The notes: generated by a model not told the origin, from the sequence alone. 30,032 nucleotides of DNA from an uncultured Eubacterium sp. (GCA_900550135.1 URQO01000017.1:1-30032); one strand, 5' to 3'; positions 1 through 8,578 are shown, counted from the first letter of the stretch. Numbers and translations: made by a program.

Positions 1-304
1 CTCCCTGTGAATTTGCCACTGCATATGTTACATTACAGATGTGCTTTTTCTTATCAACAAATTTTGATATTGATTCTATTACCATTTTGTCTGTAATATC
101 TCCATCTTTTTCGTCTTTTGCAACAATATCCTTTAATAGTGCATCCCTATCCTTAACAGACACTTTAAGTGTGCTGTCTTTTTCGCTAATAGTAATCTTT
201 GGTGCACTAATGTCACTGTTCTTTTTTGCGTATGCCCAGTTAATTACATACGAAATAAGGGTTACGCAAAAAAAGGTAATTATAATGTACTTAACGTATT
301 TCAT
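1..304 (-). CDS. Exported Ig-like (DUF5011-type) protein, 3' part missing
   Basis: Only the first 101 codons are present; the gene runs off the left edge. The reading begins MKYVKYIIITFFCVTLISYV, a basic start followed by a hydrophobic stretch and an AYA-K site, so a signal peptide or N-terminal anchor is likely. The following part contains KDEKDGDITDKM and, about 20 residues on, a valine/tyrosine-rich strand ending VANSQG. This pattern (a D-G-D-I/V-T core followed by Y-x-V-x-D/N-x-x-G) is characteristic of DUF5011/HYR-like immunoglobulin-fold domains of Gram-positive surface proteins. The start is supported by GGGAGG (310-315) five bases upstream. It lies downstream of the polysaccharide operon in the same direction, but has its own repeat-rich promoter region. 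Its full role cannot be judged from this piece; a cell-surface or wall-associated protein is the reasonable inference. Confidence 0.65.
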   Translation of the reverse strand, partial: MKYVKYIIITFFCVTLISYVINWAYAKKNSDISAPKITISEKDSTLKVSVKDRDALLKDIVAKDEKDGDITDKMVIESISKFVDKKKHICNVTYAVANSQG

Positions 305-324
305 TTGTTCCTCCCATATAATTT

Positions 325-435
325 TACACTTTTCAATAAGTTTTTTATTTCCAAAAATACACTTTTCAATATAATTTATGTGTAAAAAAATACACTTTTC
401 AATAATTTTATACTATAAAAAAATACACTTTTCAA
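325..435. repeat. Four 12-bp direct repeats with exact 33-bp spacing
   Basis: The 12-mer TACACTTTTCAA occurs at 325-336, 358-369, 391-402 and 424-435, each exactly 33 bases after the last. Three copies share a longer 17-base core (five A residues in front). The sequence between copies is AT-rich and not well conserved. On the minus strand each copy reads TTGAAAAGTGTA. The array fills the gap between the acyltransferase stop and the start of the exported-protein gene. Thirty-three bases is close to three helical turns, so bound proteins would sit on one face of the DNA. A regulator-binding array is an inference; a slipped tandem duplication of a promoter is the alternative. Confidence 0.85.
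407..435 (-). promoter_or_regulatory. Sigma-A-like promoter for the exported Ig-like gene
   Basis: On the minus strand the outermost repeat supplies TTGAAA (430-435) as a -35 element. After exactly 17 bases comes TATAAA (407-412) as a -10 element. The next repeat (TTGAAA at 397-402) has only a weaker ATAAAT at the same distance, and the inner copies have no good -10. Transcription would begin near base 400 and run leftwards to the start at 304, giving a leader of about 95 bases that contains the other three repeats. Confidence 0.5.
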
Positions 436-437
436 AT

Positions 438-1496
438 TTATATATTATTTTTTATAATTTTCAATCTGATTTTTTCAATTATTATGCTTACCACAATTGG
501 TATTGTTATGCCCAATATTATATATAACCACCATAATTGTGGAAAAGAATATGGAAATAGCTGTAATCTGTCAGAGCCTACCTTTACAACCTGTCCTGCT
601 ATACCGTCAATTAACTTAAAGACCATAAAATGACCTGCCATAATGGACAAACTTAACTTTCCTATATAAGACACTATATCTCCTGTAGTTTTATTTAGTG
701 CAACAAAATTTCCAAAACTTACAATAAATATTATACCTATAATTGTTATTATATAGAATAAGTATCCGCCATAAATCTCATAAGCTGCGATATCAACCTT
801 TTGCCCCGTAATATAATTTAACAGTAGTATTACTATTCCAGCAAAGGGCCAGATAAAAGGATTTATTCTTTTTAATAAATTCTTATTCTTAACATACATT
901 CCCATAAAAAATATTGGAATTGCAATTAATACTCTTGACACTGAATAACCATCTAATAGATTTATGATTATATTAAAATATTTTCCATATATATTACAGC
1001 TGCATAATCCAAGAACTCCCAAAACCAAAACTACCACAAGTAAAAGTTTTGTCTTGTTTTTCAACATCTTATATATAATATTTCCTGCCAATCCTACTAA
1101 AAATATAAAGGGAACAAACCACAATGCTCCAACGAAAATACCGGATGGTCTGAATGTTATAGTTTTAATTATATCTTTAATAAAAAATCCCTTGTCTTTT
1201 ACTTCTACAACACTGAGTTTTATCCATAATGGATATATTGCTAAACTTACCAATGCCGTAATAACAGTTGGAATATATAAGTTATGTATCCTTTTTACTA
1301 TATACTTTTTAACTGAACTCTCATGAAACAAATACCCCGATACAAAAACGAAAATCATAATATGATATGTATACACAAAATCGTGAGTCAGTTTCATTGG
1401 AATTGAGTAAAAATTGTCTAAATTGCATGCATGTCCTAAAACAATCGAAATAATTCCCAATCCCTTTAGTACATCAATCGTTTTATCTCTTTTCAT
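438..1496 (-). CDS. Acyltransferase-3 family membrane O-acyltransferase
   Basis: A 352-residue polytopic membrane protein, the usual size for the acyltransferase-3 (OafA/WecH, COG3594-like) family. These enzymes transfer acetyl or other small acyl groups to sugars of surface glycans. The N-terminus shows the family pattern, R-D-x-x-I-D-V-L-K-G followed by IVLGH with the conserved membrane His at residue 22. About ten hydrophobic segments follow. The C-terminus is rich in Lys/Ile, consistent with a cytoplasmic tail. The start is separated by a single base from the stop of the upstream GT2 gene (TGA-A-ATG), so the two are probably translationally coupled. It is the last gene of the polysaccharide operon. 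Its acceptor sugar is unknown. Confidence 0.85.
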   Translation of the reverse strand: MKRDKTIDVLKGLGIISIVLGHACNLDNFYSIPMKLTHDFVYTYHIMIFVFVSGYLFHESSVKKYIVKRIHNLYIPTVITALVSLAIYPLWIKLSVVEVKDKGFFIKDIIKTITFRPSGIFVGALWFVPFIFLVGLAGNIIYKMLKNKTKLLLVVVLVLGVLGLCSCNIYGKYFNIIINLLDGYSVSRVLIAIPIFFMGMYVKNKNLLKRINPFIWPFAGIVILLLNYITGQKVDIAAYEIYGGYLFYIITIIGIIFIVSFGNFVALNKTTGDIVSYIGKLSLSIMAGHFMVFKLIDGIAGQVVKVGSDRLQLFPYSFPQLWWLYIILGITIPIVVSIIIEKIRLKIIKNNI

Positions 1497-1497
1497 T

Positions 1498-2550
1498 TCA
1501 TTTTCTCTTCCTGTTTAAAAATTTAATTTTATATATCCATAATTTAAATCTAATGACCAACACCGAACTGCCATACTTTGTTAATGTATTGTACATAGAC
1601 CTGTAAGTTGTTGACATCTTATCAATTATTTTTTCATCTACAATCTTCTTATCTTTTGAAGTTAATTGTTTTTTTACAATGTCTTTTACATTATGTATAA
1701 TCTTAAATATATGATTATTCGAAAAACATTCATTTTGCATTGACTCCATAATTATCTGAATTTTTGAATTCACTTTTAACAATTCTTTATTTTCCAACGT
1801 TAAATGTTCCTCTGCTATTTTCCATCTGTAATCCCACAACTGTATAGTTTTGTTGTAATAATCGCTTATATATCTTCTTGTATGGCTTTCTGAATCGTCA
1901 TGTTCATTCCAAAAATAAAAAGTTCTATTGTCCAAAAAAACTGAATTACATTTAGTAAAATACTCCAGTACAAACAATCCATCATCTTCATAACTAACAA
2001 AACTATGGAATGTTATATTATACTGATCTATAATGCTCTTTTTAAACATACAATTCCATATTGTAGGCCAAATATAATTCTTCTCCGAACTATCTACTGC
2101 AACTCTCCCTCCAAGTATTTCACATATTAATTTTTCAATATCTCGTTCCAGTTTTGTCTCTCTTATTGCATTTGATTGATAATGTACACCTTTTTTTATG
2201 TTACCAATATTAGACATTGCCATTTCACATTGATTATCAAGTATATCTTTTTTTAACTCAGTATATATATCAGCATTTACAAAATCATCCTGATCACAAA
2301 AGCAAATGTATTCTCCTTTTGTCCTTTTTAATCCATAACTACGAGCATCTGCTATTCCTCCATTATTTTTGTAATAGTACTTAACTCTCGCATCTTTTTC
2401 TGCAATTTTTTCACATATCTGACGACTTTTGTCCTTCGATCCATCATCGACAATAATTAACTCTATTTCCTCTTTTGTATTTAATATATTACCAATTGTC
2501 TGCTCAATATATTTTTCTCCATTATACACCGGCAATATTATACTAATCAT
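1498..2550 (-). CDS. Family 2 glycosyltransferase (GT-A fold)
   Basis: A 350-residue protein with a clear GT2 catalytic domain in its first half. It has the nucleotide-binding start ISIILPVYNGE, D35-D36 in IVDDGSKD, the NNGGIADARSYG loop (62-73), and DQDD at 86-89 in place of the more usual DSDD metal-binding motif. Further on, SYEDDG fits the acceptor-side acidic motif. The C-terminal third has no recognisable domain and is Lys-rich. It probably adds one sugar to the lipid-linked repeat unit on the cytoplasmic face; donor and linkage cannot be told. An AGGAG lies rather far (13 bases) upstream of the ATG. Confidence 0.88.
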   Translation of the reverse strand: MISIILPVYNGEKYIEQTIGNILNTKEEIELIIVDDGSKDKSRQICEKIAEKDARVKYYYKNNGGIADARSYGLKRTKGEYICFCDQDDFVNADIYTELKKDILDNQCEMAMSNIGNIKKGVHYQSNAIRETKLERDIEKLICEILGGRVAVDSSEKNYIWPTIWNCMFKKSIIDQYNITFHSFVSYEDDGLFVLEYFTKCNSVFLDNRTFYFWNEHDDSESHTRRYISDYYNKTIQLWDYRWKIAEEHLTLENKELLKVNSKIQIIMESMQNECFSNNHIFKIIHNVKDIVKKQLTSKDKKIVDEKIIDKMSTTYRSMYNTLTKYGSSVLVIRFKLWIYKIKFLNRKRK

Positions 2551-2579
2551 ATTTTTTATTTCGCTCCTAATATAATTTA

Positions 2580-4100
2580 TTATTTAAATATCATTTTTTT
2601 TGCTAACTTAATAGTTTCCTTAAAATACTTATTTTTAAAATATATAACAACAAGTAAACAGTTTGATGTTAATATTACAATACACAACCTTATAACCAGC
2701 CAAAGCACTCCAACAGAAGGTACACAATTTACTATAATCCCTGTTATTGCCATAACGACAACTGCAACCACAAGTTTTCCAATAGAAAACTTAATATATT
2801 CTTTAGGACTTTTTTTAAATACCGTTCTAAAAATATTTATAACTAACCAAGGTACCTCTATAAATCCTTCGCTTAATATTGTTGATATTAATACCCCGTA
2901 CAATCCCATAAACTGTACTAAAATAATATTTACAATTAAATTTGTAACACCGGCTATTAACGGTCTGAATCTATCCTCATGCCATGCTCCTGCTGCATCT
3001 TTGTATGTCATCAGCAGGCAATTATAATATCTAAATACAAACATAACGCATAGGCATATTACAATTCCAAATGGTAAAATTCCTTTATCACCAATCCATA
3101 TTCCTATAAAAGTCTGATACAATCCCAAGAAACATGAAACACAAAAAGTTAAAATCCACATTATAATAAACGTAAACAATTTTAAGTCTTCAATATTTTT
3201 ATCTATACTCTCACAAACAAGACTGTTTCCTATCCCTGCTCTGGTGGAATTATATACAATTCCTATTATTCCCAATACTGCTGAAAAAATATAATAGTAA
3301 TTTTGATACTGAGCTAACAGTGTTAATCCTAGAAAACTGGAAATAATAATTGCATCAGCTGAATTTGTGATTGTATTTCCTAATTTTGCAGTAAACAAAT
3401 CTTTTGTTCTTCTCTGAATATCCTTCTCTTTTGCTTTTTCTAATCTTCCTTTAGGTACATATAGTGGATATATTTTCTTTGTTATTAATGCCTGTATTAT
3501 GTTTGACAAAATTTGCCTAACTATATTTAATAACATATATATATAATAATTTTTGAAAACAATAAGAGAACCTAATTGTAATAAACTAAATACAATATTT
3601 AACCCTAAATCCATCCTTGTTGCATAATGAGTCTGTTGATGTGCCTGAAGCAGACAATTCCTATACGCAAATAGCCAATAACTTAATACTGTAACTGACA
3701 AGTTCATTAAGAACAAAATATGTACATTGATACCTTCAGGACATGAGCCGGATATTAATTTATCTATAAACGGCGTTAATATCAAACCTATACTACAAAT
3801 AACAATGCCTATTACCCTATAATAAATCTTATAAAGTCTCATAAGTGCACATATAGTAGTCTGATCATCCTCTGCAATTGGCTTATACATACTAAAAACC
3901 ATTGCTGAACCAACACCTAATTCAACAAGGTTTAACATATCCAGTATAGATGAAAACAGTCCTCCCAGTCCCGTGTATTCTATTCCCAGACAATGTATCA
4001 TCGCTGTTCTGATTATGAAAGGCATAATCACACCATACAAATTTTTCATCAATTCAAACACCATATTTTTCCCGGCATTCTTAGTTCTATTTATCTTCAT
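2580..4100 (-). CDS. Wzx-like polysaccharide repeat-unit flippase
   Basis: A 506-residue polytopic membrane protein with about 12-14 hydrophobic segments and a basic N-terminus, typical of the MATE/MOP-superfamily oligosaccharide exporters (Wzx/RfbX type). The early part, containing GLEYTGLGGLFSS-like residues (here G-I-E-Y-T-G-L-G) and LVELGVGSAM, is characteristic of Firmicute capsule flippases. It would move undecaprenyl-linked repeat units across the cytoplasmic membrane before polymerisation. It is the only flippase in the window and pairs with the single polymerase candidate at 15161-16267. A good AAAGG ribosome binding site precedes the ATG. Confidence 0.88.
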   Translation of the reverse strand: MKINRTKNAGKNMVFELMKNLYGVIMPFIIRTAMIHCLGIEYTGLGGLFSSILDMLNLVELGVGSAMVFSMYKPIAEDDQTTICALMRLYKIYYRVIGIVICSIGLILTPFIDKLISGSCPEGINVHILFLMNLSVTVLSYWLFAYRNCLLQAHQQTHYATRMDLGLNIVFSLLQLGSLIVFKNYYIYMLLNIVRQILSNIIQALITKKIYPLYVPKGRLEKAKEKDIQRRTKDLFTAKLGNTITNSADAIIISSFLGLTLLAQYQNYYYIFSAVLGIIGIVYNSTRAGIGNSLVCESIDKNIEDLKLFTFIIMWILTFCVSCFLGLYQTFIGIWIGDKGILPFGIVICLCVMFVFRYYNCLLMTYKDAAGAWHEDRFRPLIAGVTNLIVNIILVQFMGLYGVLISTILSEGFIEVPWLVINIFRTVFKKSPKEYIKFSIGKLVVAVVVMAITGIIVNCVPSVGVLWLVIRLCIVILTSNCLLVVIYFKNKYFKETIKLAKKMIFK

Positions 4101-4128
4101 ATTAACCTTTCTTTGCGTTGCGTTTTTA

Positions 4129-4878
4129 TTATTGATTTATTAGATAGAGTAATTTTCTTACAATTCTTCTAATTGTATAATGATTATATAATCCTAATTC
4201 ACACAACATATTTAAACATTTTGTGCGAAAAAATTTTTCTTCATATTCATACCCAAATCCCCCTGATTTTCCCTTGAACATAGGATATCCAGGTGTGCAT
4301 TTAGAATCTGCCAATTTTTTATATAGAAGTCTTTCTATATTTTTATTATCACTATCATTTGATTTTCTATATGATGGTGATATATCTTTAATATAGGTGT
4401 CCAAACTACACGCGTAAAATCTTGTATCAAAAGATTTTCCATCATGGAAAATATATACATCCGCATTTATATATGTCTTACTTTTTAATTTCTTTTCTAT
4501 CTTCTGTATATTTTTTATTATTAATCTGCCTGTAACTTTTTCAATTTGTTCTATTTCAAATTTGGAATTGCTTATTGCATAATCAATAACCTCTCCTTCG
4601 CCTATACCTTTTCCTCTTTGTTGTACCAGTAGTTGATTGCCTTTAAAAGATATCCATTCAAAATTTTTTTTATTTTCTCTTGCCAACTCCATTAACTGTG
4701 ATGAGTCATATTTATAATCACTATTTTCACAAAAAATAATATGTTCACACAAAGACTCCTTAATATAATACTCAACAGATTCTATATACTGCTCCAATCT
4801 TTCGTTAACATCTAATATTTTTAAAAAATTTTGTTTTACCGGTTCTATGCAACCTGTTATAATCAGTGTTCTATTCAT
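4129..4878 (-). CDS. Capsule-cluster protein of unknown function, possibly transferase-like
   Basis: I do not recognise a named family with confidence. The 249-residue product is soluble, with no signal peptide or membrane segment. It starts RTLIITGCIEPV, a short beta-strand and glycine turn as in many nucleotide-binding folds. It then has IIFCENS, a basic-glycine stretch RGKGIGEGEVIDYAI, VTGRLIIKNI, INADVYIFHDG followed by FDTRFYA, and a C-terminal basic helix. The GKGxGE/VTGRL pattern and a possible Asp-containing strand (VYIFHDG) make a divergent glycosyltransferase possible, but this is inference. A GGAG precedes the ATG by seven bases. It lies between the TagD-like cytidylyltransferase and the flippase, so it may act with the cytidylyltransferase and LicD in adding or making a phosphate-linked substituent, or may simply be one more sugar transferase. 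Confidence 0.6.
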   Translation of the reverse strand: MNRTLIITGCIEPVKQNFLKILDVNERLEQYIESVEYYIKESLCEHIIFCENSDYKYDSSQLMELARENKKNFEWISFKGNQLLVQQRGKGIGEGEVIDYAISNSKFEIEQIEKVTGRLIIKNIQKIEKKLKSKTYINADVYIFHDGKSFDTRFYACSLDTYIKDISPSYRKSNDSDNKNIERLLYKKLADSKCTPGYPMFKGKSGGFGYEYEEKFFRTKCLNMLCELGLYNHYTIRRIVRKLLYLINQ

Positions 4879-4891
4879 TTTTTCTCCAATA

Positions 4892-5329
4892 CTATTGTAA
4901 ATTATTTTTTTTACTTTTTTCCCTTAATGCTGTTGTAGACACTCCTTTAGTGTATGGAAAATATTCAATAGACGCACCGTATTGTTTAAACTGCTCTTCC
5001 GTCTTTAAATATCTTTCAGTTCCTTTCCAATCATCTCCTGAAAACAATACATCAAATCCAAATTTTTTTATGGCAATCATTTTGTCATTTGTTGTTTCTA
5101 TGTCTATAATATGAACTTCATCAACGCACTTTAATGCTTGCACAATCCTAGCCCTGTCTTTTTCATTTATCACCGGCTCTTTATTTTTTATTTTTCTACA
5201 ATACTCATCATTACAGACCCCAACAATCAAATAGTCGCACATTTCTTTGCATCTCTCAAACAAATTCAAATGTCCCACATGGAACAAGTCATATACTCCA
5301 CATGTATATCCTTTTTTATATTTTTTCAT
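4892..5329 (-). CDS. TagD-like cytidylyltransferase (probable CDP-glycerol type)
   Basis: A 145-residue protein of the nucleotidyltransferase superfamily with the signature HVGH at residues 17-20 inside GVYDLFHVGHLNLFERCK. It also has FSGDDWKG and, near the C-terminus, VSTTALRE, matching the ISTT motif of glycerol-3-phosphate cytidylyltransferase (TagD, about 130 residues). The reaction would be CTP plus a phospho-alcohol giving a CDP-alcohol and pyrophosphate in the cytoplasm. CDP-glycerol is the most likely product; CDP-ethanolamine or another CDP-alcohol cannot be excluded because the first motif also resembles eukaryotic-type cytidylyltransferases. It has an excellent AAAGGAG site. It sits directly after the LicD gene, whose family uses CDP-activated alcohols, which supports a shared job. 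Confidence 0.85.
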   Translation of the reverse strand: MKKYKKGYTCGVYDLFHVGHLNLFERCKEMCDYLIVGVCNDEYCRKIKNKEPVINEKDRARIVQALKCVDEVHIIDIETTNDKMIAIKKFGFDVLFSGDDWKGTERYLKTEEQFKQYGASIEYFPYTKGVSTTALREKSKKNNLQ

Positions 5330-5363
5330 GTTATACTCCTTTCAAATCAAACTATAATGTTCA

Positions 5364-6143
5364 TTATTTATAATATGCCTTTATTCTGTGTAAACCGATC
5401 CTTTGTTCTTCAGGTGGAAGTTCCATATAATTTCCATATGTTTTTTCTAAAATATTATGATATCCTTTGGGAATTCTTAATGGAACTCCTTCAAAGTCAG
5501 TGTATAGTTCCTCTTCAAAATCACTTCTATTATATAGAAACATTCCAACATCAGCGTTATACAATCCATTTATATACTTTGATTTTTCGTAATCAAATTT
5601 ATGTGATATTTTCAAAATGCGTTTGTAAAAAAATTTTTCTCCCAACAATTTAATAATTAATCCCTTAATTCCATCTTTTTTTAAAGAAAGATGTCTTAAT
5701 CCTCGTATTCTCCAATTGTTCTTTTTAATTTCTTCTAATATATGTATACCTTCTTTTTCGTCATTTCCTACACCAACTAATGGAAATATGTCGCAAAAAA
5801 CACCATTATTTTTATATGTTGGTAGTCCCTCTTCCTCAATATATGTATATGAGTCAACAATTTTTGGAAATCCCATACGATGACATTTTTCATTCATTGG
5901 ATTAAGAATTATATATCTTTTACTTTTGCACTCCAATATTGTTTTAAATTGCTCATAGTCATCTATCGGCATCCAAATATCTATATCATCATCCCAAGGA
6001 ATAAAACCTTTATGCCTTATTGCCCCTAATAAAGAGCCAAAGGCTAAAAAGTATCTTAACCCATTTTCACTACATATCTTGTCTACCTCTTTAACAATCT
6101 CAACTTGTATCTTTTTTACTTCATTGTTATCAATTTTTATCAT
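5364..6143 (-). CDS. LicD-family phospho-alcohol transferase
   Basis: LicD proteins transfer a phosphoryl-alcohol (choline, and in related enzymes ribitol or glycerol) from a CDP-activated donor to a sugar. The family core is plain: LAFGSLLGAIRHKGFIPWDD, followed by the acidic cluster ending DID, and a C-terminal YGNYMELPPEEQR motif. I place the start at 6143 (259 residues), where GAGGAAG precedes the ATG by about eight bases. A longer reading from 6182 would add 13 residues and overlap the upstream gene by 53 bases instead of 14. The overlap with the upstream GT4 gene suggests translational coupling. With the TagD-like gene next door, glycerol-phosphate or a similar group is the likely substituent; no choline-uptake or LicC-type gene is seen. 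Confidence 0.88.
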   Translation of the reverse strand: MIKIDNNEVKKIQVEIVKEVDKICSENGLRYFLAFGSLLGAIRHKGFIPWDDDIDIWMPIDDYEQFKTILECKSKRYIILNPMNEKCHRMGFPKIVDSYTYIEEEGLPTYKNNGVFCDIFPLVGVGNDEKEGIHILEEIKKNNWRIRGLRHLSLKKDGIKGLIIKLLGEKFFYKRILKISHKFDYEKSKYINGLYNADVGMFLYNRSDFEEELYTDFEGVPLRIPKGYHNILEKTYGNYMELPPEEQRIGLHRIKAYYK

Positions 6144-7311
6144 ATAAATTCTTCCTCTTTCCATATATTTTTTTCTCTTCATCCAATATACAATCTAATA
6201 CTTTTTCCCACTCTTTAACACCATTATCTACATCAAAAAATTTTTTCCTTTTCTTTGCCATTTCTTTATAATAACAAAGTTTATCTCTATCTTCGATTAA
6301 CAACTCTATTGCCTTTTGTATATCTTCACTACCATGCTCTGTCAATAAACCATATTTACCATTATCAAGCAATTCTATGGGGCCTGTACATCTTGTAGAA
6401 ACAACAGGTACTTCCAGAATGAGACTCTCAGCAACAGTAAGGCTAAAGGATTCATGGCGCGATGAGCAAACATACAAGTCTGCCTGTTTTAAGACAGGAT
6501 ATGGATTCGATACATGTCCAAGTAATACTATGTTCTCTTCAAGGCTTAACCTTTCAATCTGCTTGGACAAATCCTCATGGTCTTCCCCTTCTCCAACAAT
6601 ATAAAGTTTAATATTTTTATTTTTTTCAATAATTGGTTTCATTGCATCAATCAAAATGTCAAAGCCTTTTTGATTGGTTAATCTTCCAATACTTACAATG
6701 TTAGTTTTATCTTTATCCAACTTTATTTCCGTATTTTCTAATGATTGATTCTGGATATCTTTCCCCGGCACTATGTTATAGCACACCTTAGTTTTATCAT
6801 CAAATCCAAACTTTTGATTGAATTTTTGGGCACAGTCCTTTGAAACACATACAAATTCATCTATATTTTTAAAATATTCCTGTCCTTCTTCTTTGGTCAA
6901 ACTAGGGACATAATTTTTGTCCAATGATACATCCATATGTATCCATGAAATTTTTTTTGCCTTTTTTGATTTTTGGATAATTCTAGTAGGATAACCATAT
7001 CCACACCCGATTTCCACATCATATTTATTTCCAATTACAAATTTATGTACCAAGCCCAATGGCATTTTTTCATATAGTCTTCTTGACCACCAATAAAATC
7101 TAAAGTTTTTTTGAGGACTAAATGGTAATATCTCCTTATTTTTAATATTCCCTGCCAACTGTTTTTGATATTTCCCACCTGGCTCTAATTGTATTACCGT
7201 TATGTCATACTTATCAGCCGGTAAATTATTCACCAAGTCTAATGTTGCCTTTTCTGTTCCACCATTATTCATTGAATCACAATAAACAGCTATCTTCCTT
7301 TTTTTGCCCAT
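6130..7311 (-). CDS. Family 4 glycosyltransferase (GT-B fold)
   Basis: A 393-residue retaining glycosyltransferase. The N-terminal acceptor half begins with a beta-strand and the glycine loop NNGGTEKATLDL. The donor half holds GRLTNQKGFDILIDA (the R-x-x-x-x-K phosphate-binding pair) and the E-x7-E motif in SRHESFSLTVAESL, both needed for nucleotide-sugar binding in GT4. It lies at the cytoplasmic side of lipid-linked assembly. It resembles the GT4 at 12890-13972 in layout and motifs (N/R-x-GGTE start, NQKGF/VQKGF), suggesting an old duplication. The C-terminus overlaps the LicD start. AAGGA sits at good distance from the ATG. Confidence 0.9.
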   Translation of the reverse strand: MGKKRKIAVYCDSMNNGGTEKATLDLVNNLPADKYDITVIQLEPGGKYQKQLAGNIKNKEILPFSPQKNFRFYWWSRRLYEKMPLGLVHKFVIGNKYDVEIGCGYGYPTRIIQKSKKAKKISWIHMDVSLDKNYVPSLTKEEGQEYFKNIDEFVCVSKDCAQKFNQKFGFDDKTKVCYNIVPGKDIQNQSLENTEIKLDKDKTNIVSIGRLTNQKGFDILIDAMKPIIEKNKNIKLYIVGEGEDHEDLSKQIERLSLEENIVLLGHVSNPYPVLKQADLYVCSSRHESFSLTVAESLILEVPVVSTRCTGPIELLDNGKYGLLTEHGSEDIQKAIELLIEDRDKLCYYKEMAKKRKKFFDVDNGVKEWEKVLDCILDEEKKIYGKRKNLYDKN

Positions 7312-7322
7312 AAATTTTCCTT

Positions 7323-8513
7323 CTATAACAAATAAATAAATTTTTTATAATACTCTGAGTAACTATATTCCCGATGATTATTAATGTGTTCTTTCGCCGA
7401 TACTCCAAGTCTTGCTCTCAACTTTGGGTCTTCTAATAATTTGACAATTGCTCTTTTTAAATCATCAACGATGTTTTCTCTTTTGACAACTATTGCACAA
7501 TCATCATCAACAACTTCAACCAGTCCTCCTGAATCAGAGCAAATAACAGCCAAACCCTGAGACATACCTTCAATGGCAACCAAGCCGAATGGTTCTTCCC
7601 ACATAGACGGAATAATTTGTACATCTGCAATGTTGTAATATTTATACATATCTTTATAAGGAACAAAACCGGTTAATATAATTCTATCCTGATATTTTTC
7701 TACTTTCTTTGCCACCATATTTGTGTACTCGTCTGTAGTAGTTTCACCATAGGAAACTGAACCAACTATAAGCAATTTTACGTTATCATAACCACTTATA
7801 ACCTGCTCAAATGCTTCCAGCAATTCCAATACGCCCTTATCTTTACACAATCTTCCTGTATATATTAACACCATATCTTCATTTTTTATATGAAGACTTT
7901 CTCGCAATTCCTTCTTCTCTTTGTCCGAAAGATTCTGTCCAAACGTTTCTGTATCTGTTGCATTGTACAACAATTTGACTTTAGATGAATCAATTCCTTC
8001 AATTGTCTTAACTCTGTCCTGCATATATTTACTTATGGTAATAACGCCTGATGAGTTGTTTATTGCATTCCTAAATCTGTCCGCATATTTCTTTTCCCAA
8101 TCATTATTTACCCAATCATTATGTAAGTGTAAAGACACTTTATTTCCAAATTTACTTACAAAATAAGGAAATTGCCATGGTGTATGTTCTATGATTATTT
8201 TATCATATTCTTCTTTTCCAATATCTTTTGCTATTTTACTAAAAGACATCGGTGTTTCTCTTGGGAAATCAGTAAAAGCTCTGCACCTTACTCTATCGGC
8301 AATTGTTCGCTTACTGTAAGGAAAAAATATGAACTGTGTTCTCTTATAATTCTTTGCCTCTTTTCTTGCTTCTTCGTCATCTATGGAATAAACAGTAATG
8401 TTATTATCACTTTTTTCATTTTCTTTTAGAAGTGCAGTAATGAGCGTTTCTGCCCCTCCACCTTTTACATTTGGAACCGGTAGCCCTCCACTTGTAACAA
8501 TTGCAATGTTCAT
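7323..8513 (-). CDS. Family 4 glycosyltransferase (GT-B fold)
   Basis: A 396-residue GT4 enzyme. The start MNIAIVTSGGLPVPNVKGGG carries the glycine loop of the acceptor domain. The donor domain shows GRLCKDKGVLELLEA and the E-x7-E motif in MWEEPFGLVAIEGM, both intact. The whole N-terminal third closely parallels the GT4 at 11661-12878 (the I-V-T/I-T-V-G-x-LPVP start, GGGAETLI, VYSID, FIFF/FIFL), so these are paralogues. It is 11 bases upstream of the next gene in the operon. AAAGGTAGGA lies a little far (11 bases) from the ATG. Sugar specificity cannot be read. Confidence 0.9.
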   Translation of the reverse strand: MNIAIVTSGGLPVPNVKGGGAETLITALLKENEKSDNNITVYSIDDEEARKEAKNYKRTQFIFFPYSKRTIADRVRCRAFTDFPRETPMSFSKIAKDIGKEEYDKIIIEHTPWQFPYFVSKFGNKVSLHLHNDWVNNDWEKKYADRFRNAINNSSGVITISKYMQDRVKTIEGIDSSKVKLLYNATDTETFGQNLSDKEKKELRESLHIKNEDMVLIYTGRLCKDKGVLELLEAFEQVISGYDNVKLLIVGSVSYGETTTDEYTNMVAKKVEKYQDRIILTGFVPYKDMYKYYNIADVQIIPSMWEEPFGLVAIEGMSQGLAVICSDSGGLVEVVDDDCAIVVKRENIVDDLKRAIVKLLEDPKLRARLGVSAKEHINNHREYSYSEYYKKFIYLL

Positions 8514-8578
8514 TGTTGTTATAATCCTACCTTTCTACAAATTTTTCAAAATAATTATCTTTTCAAGCACTAGCGTAC

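Noticed and set aside
39..374. Plus-strand frame of 111 codons at the left edge
   Set aside because: It is antisense to the exported-protein gene, has a low-complexity Ser/Phe/Ile composition and runs into the repeat array; it is the complement shadow of AT-rich coding sequence.
325..435. CRISPR array or plasmid iterons (33-bp steps)
   Set aside because: The conserved part is only 12-17 bases, the intervals are simple AT-rich DNA, and no cas or replication gene is present.
964..1326. Plus-strand frame of 120 codons inside the acyltransferase gene
   Set aside because: It has no ribosome binding site or recognisable domain and lies fully antisense to a clear gene. The other plus-strand frames in the window were set aside for the same reasons.
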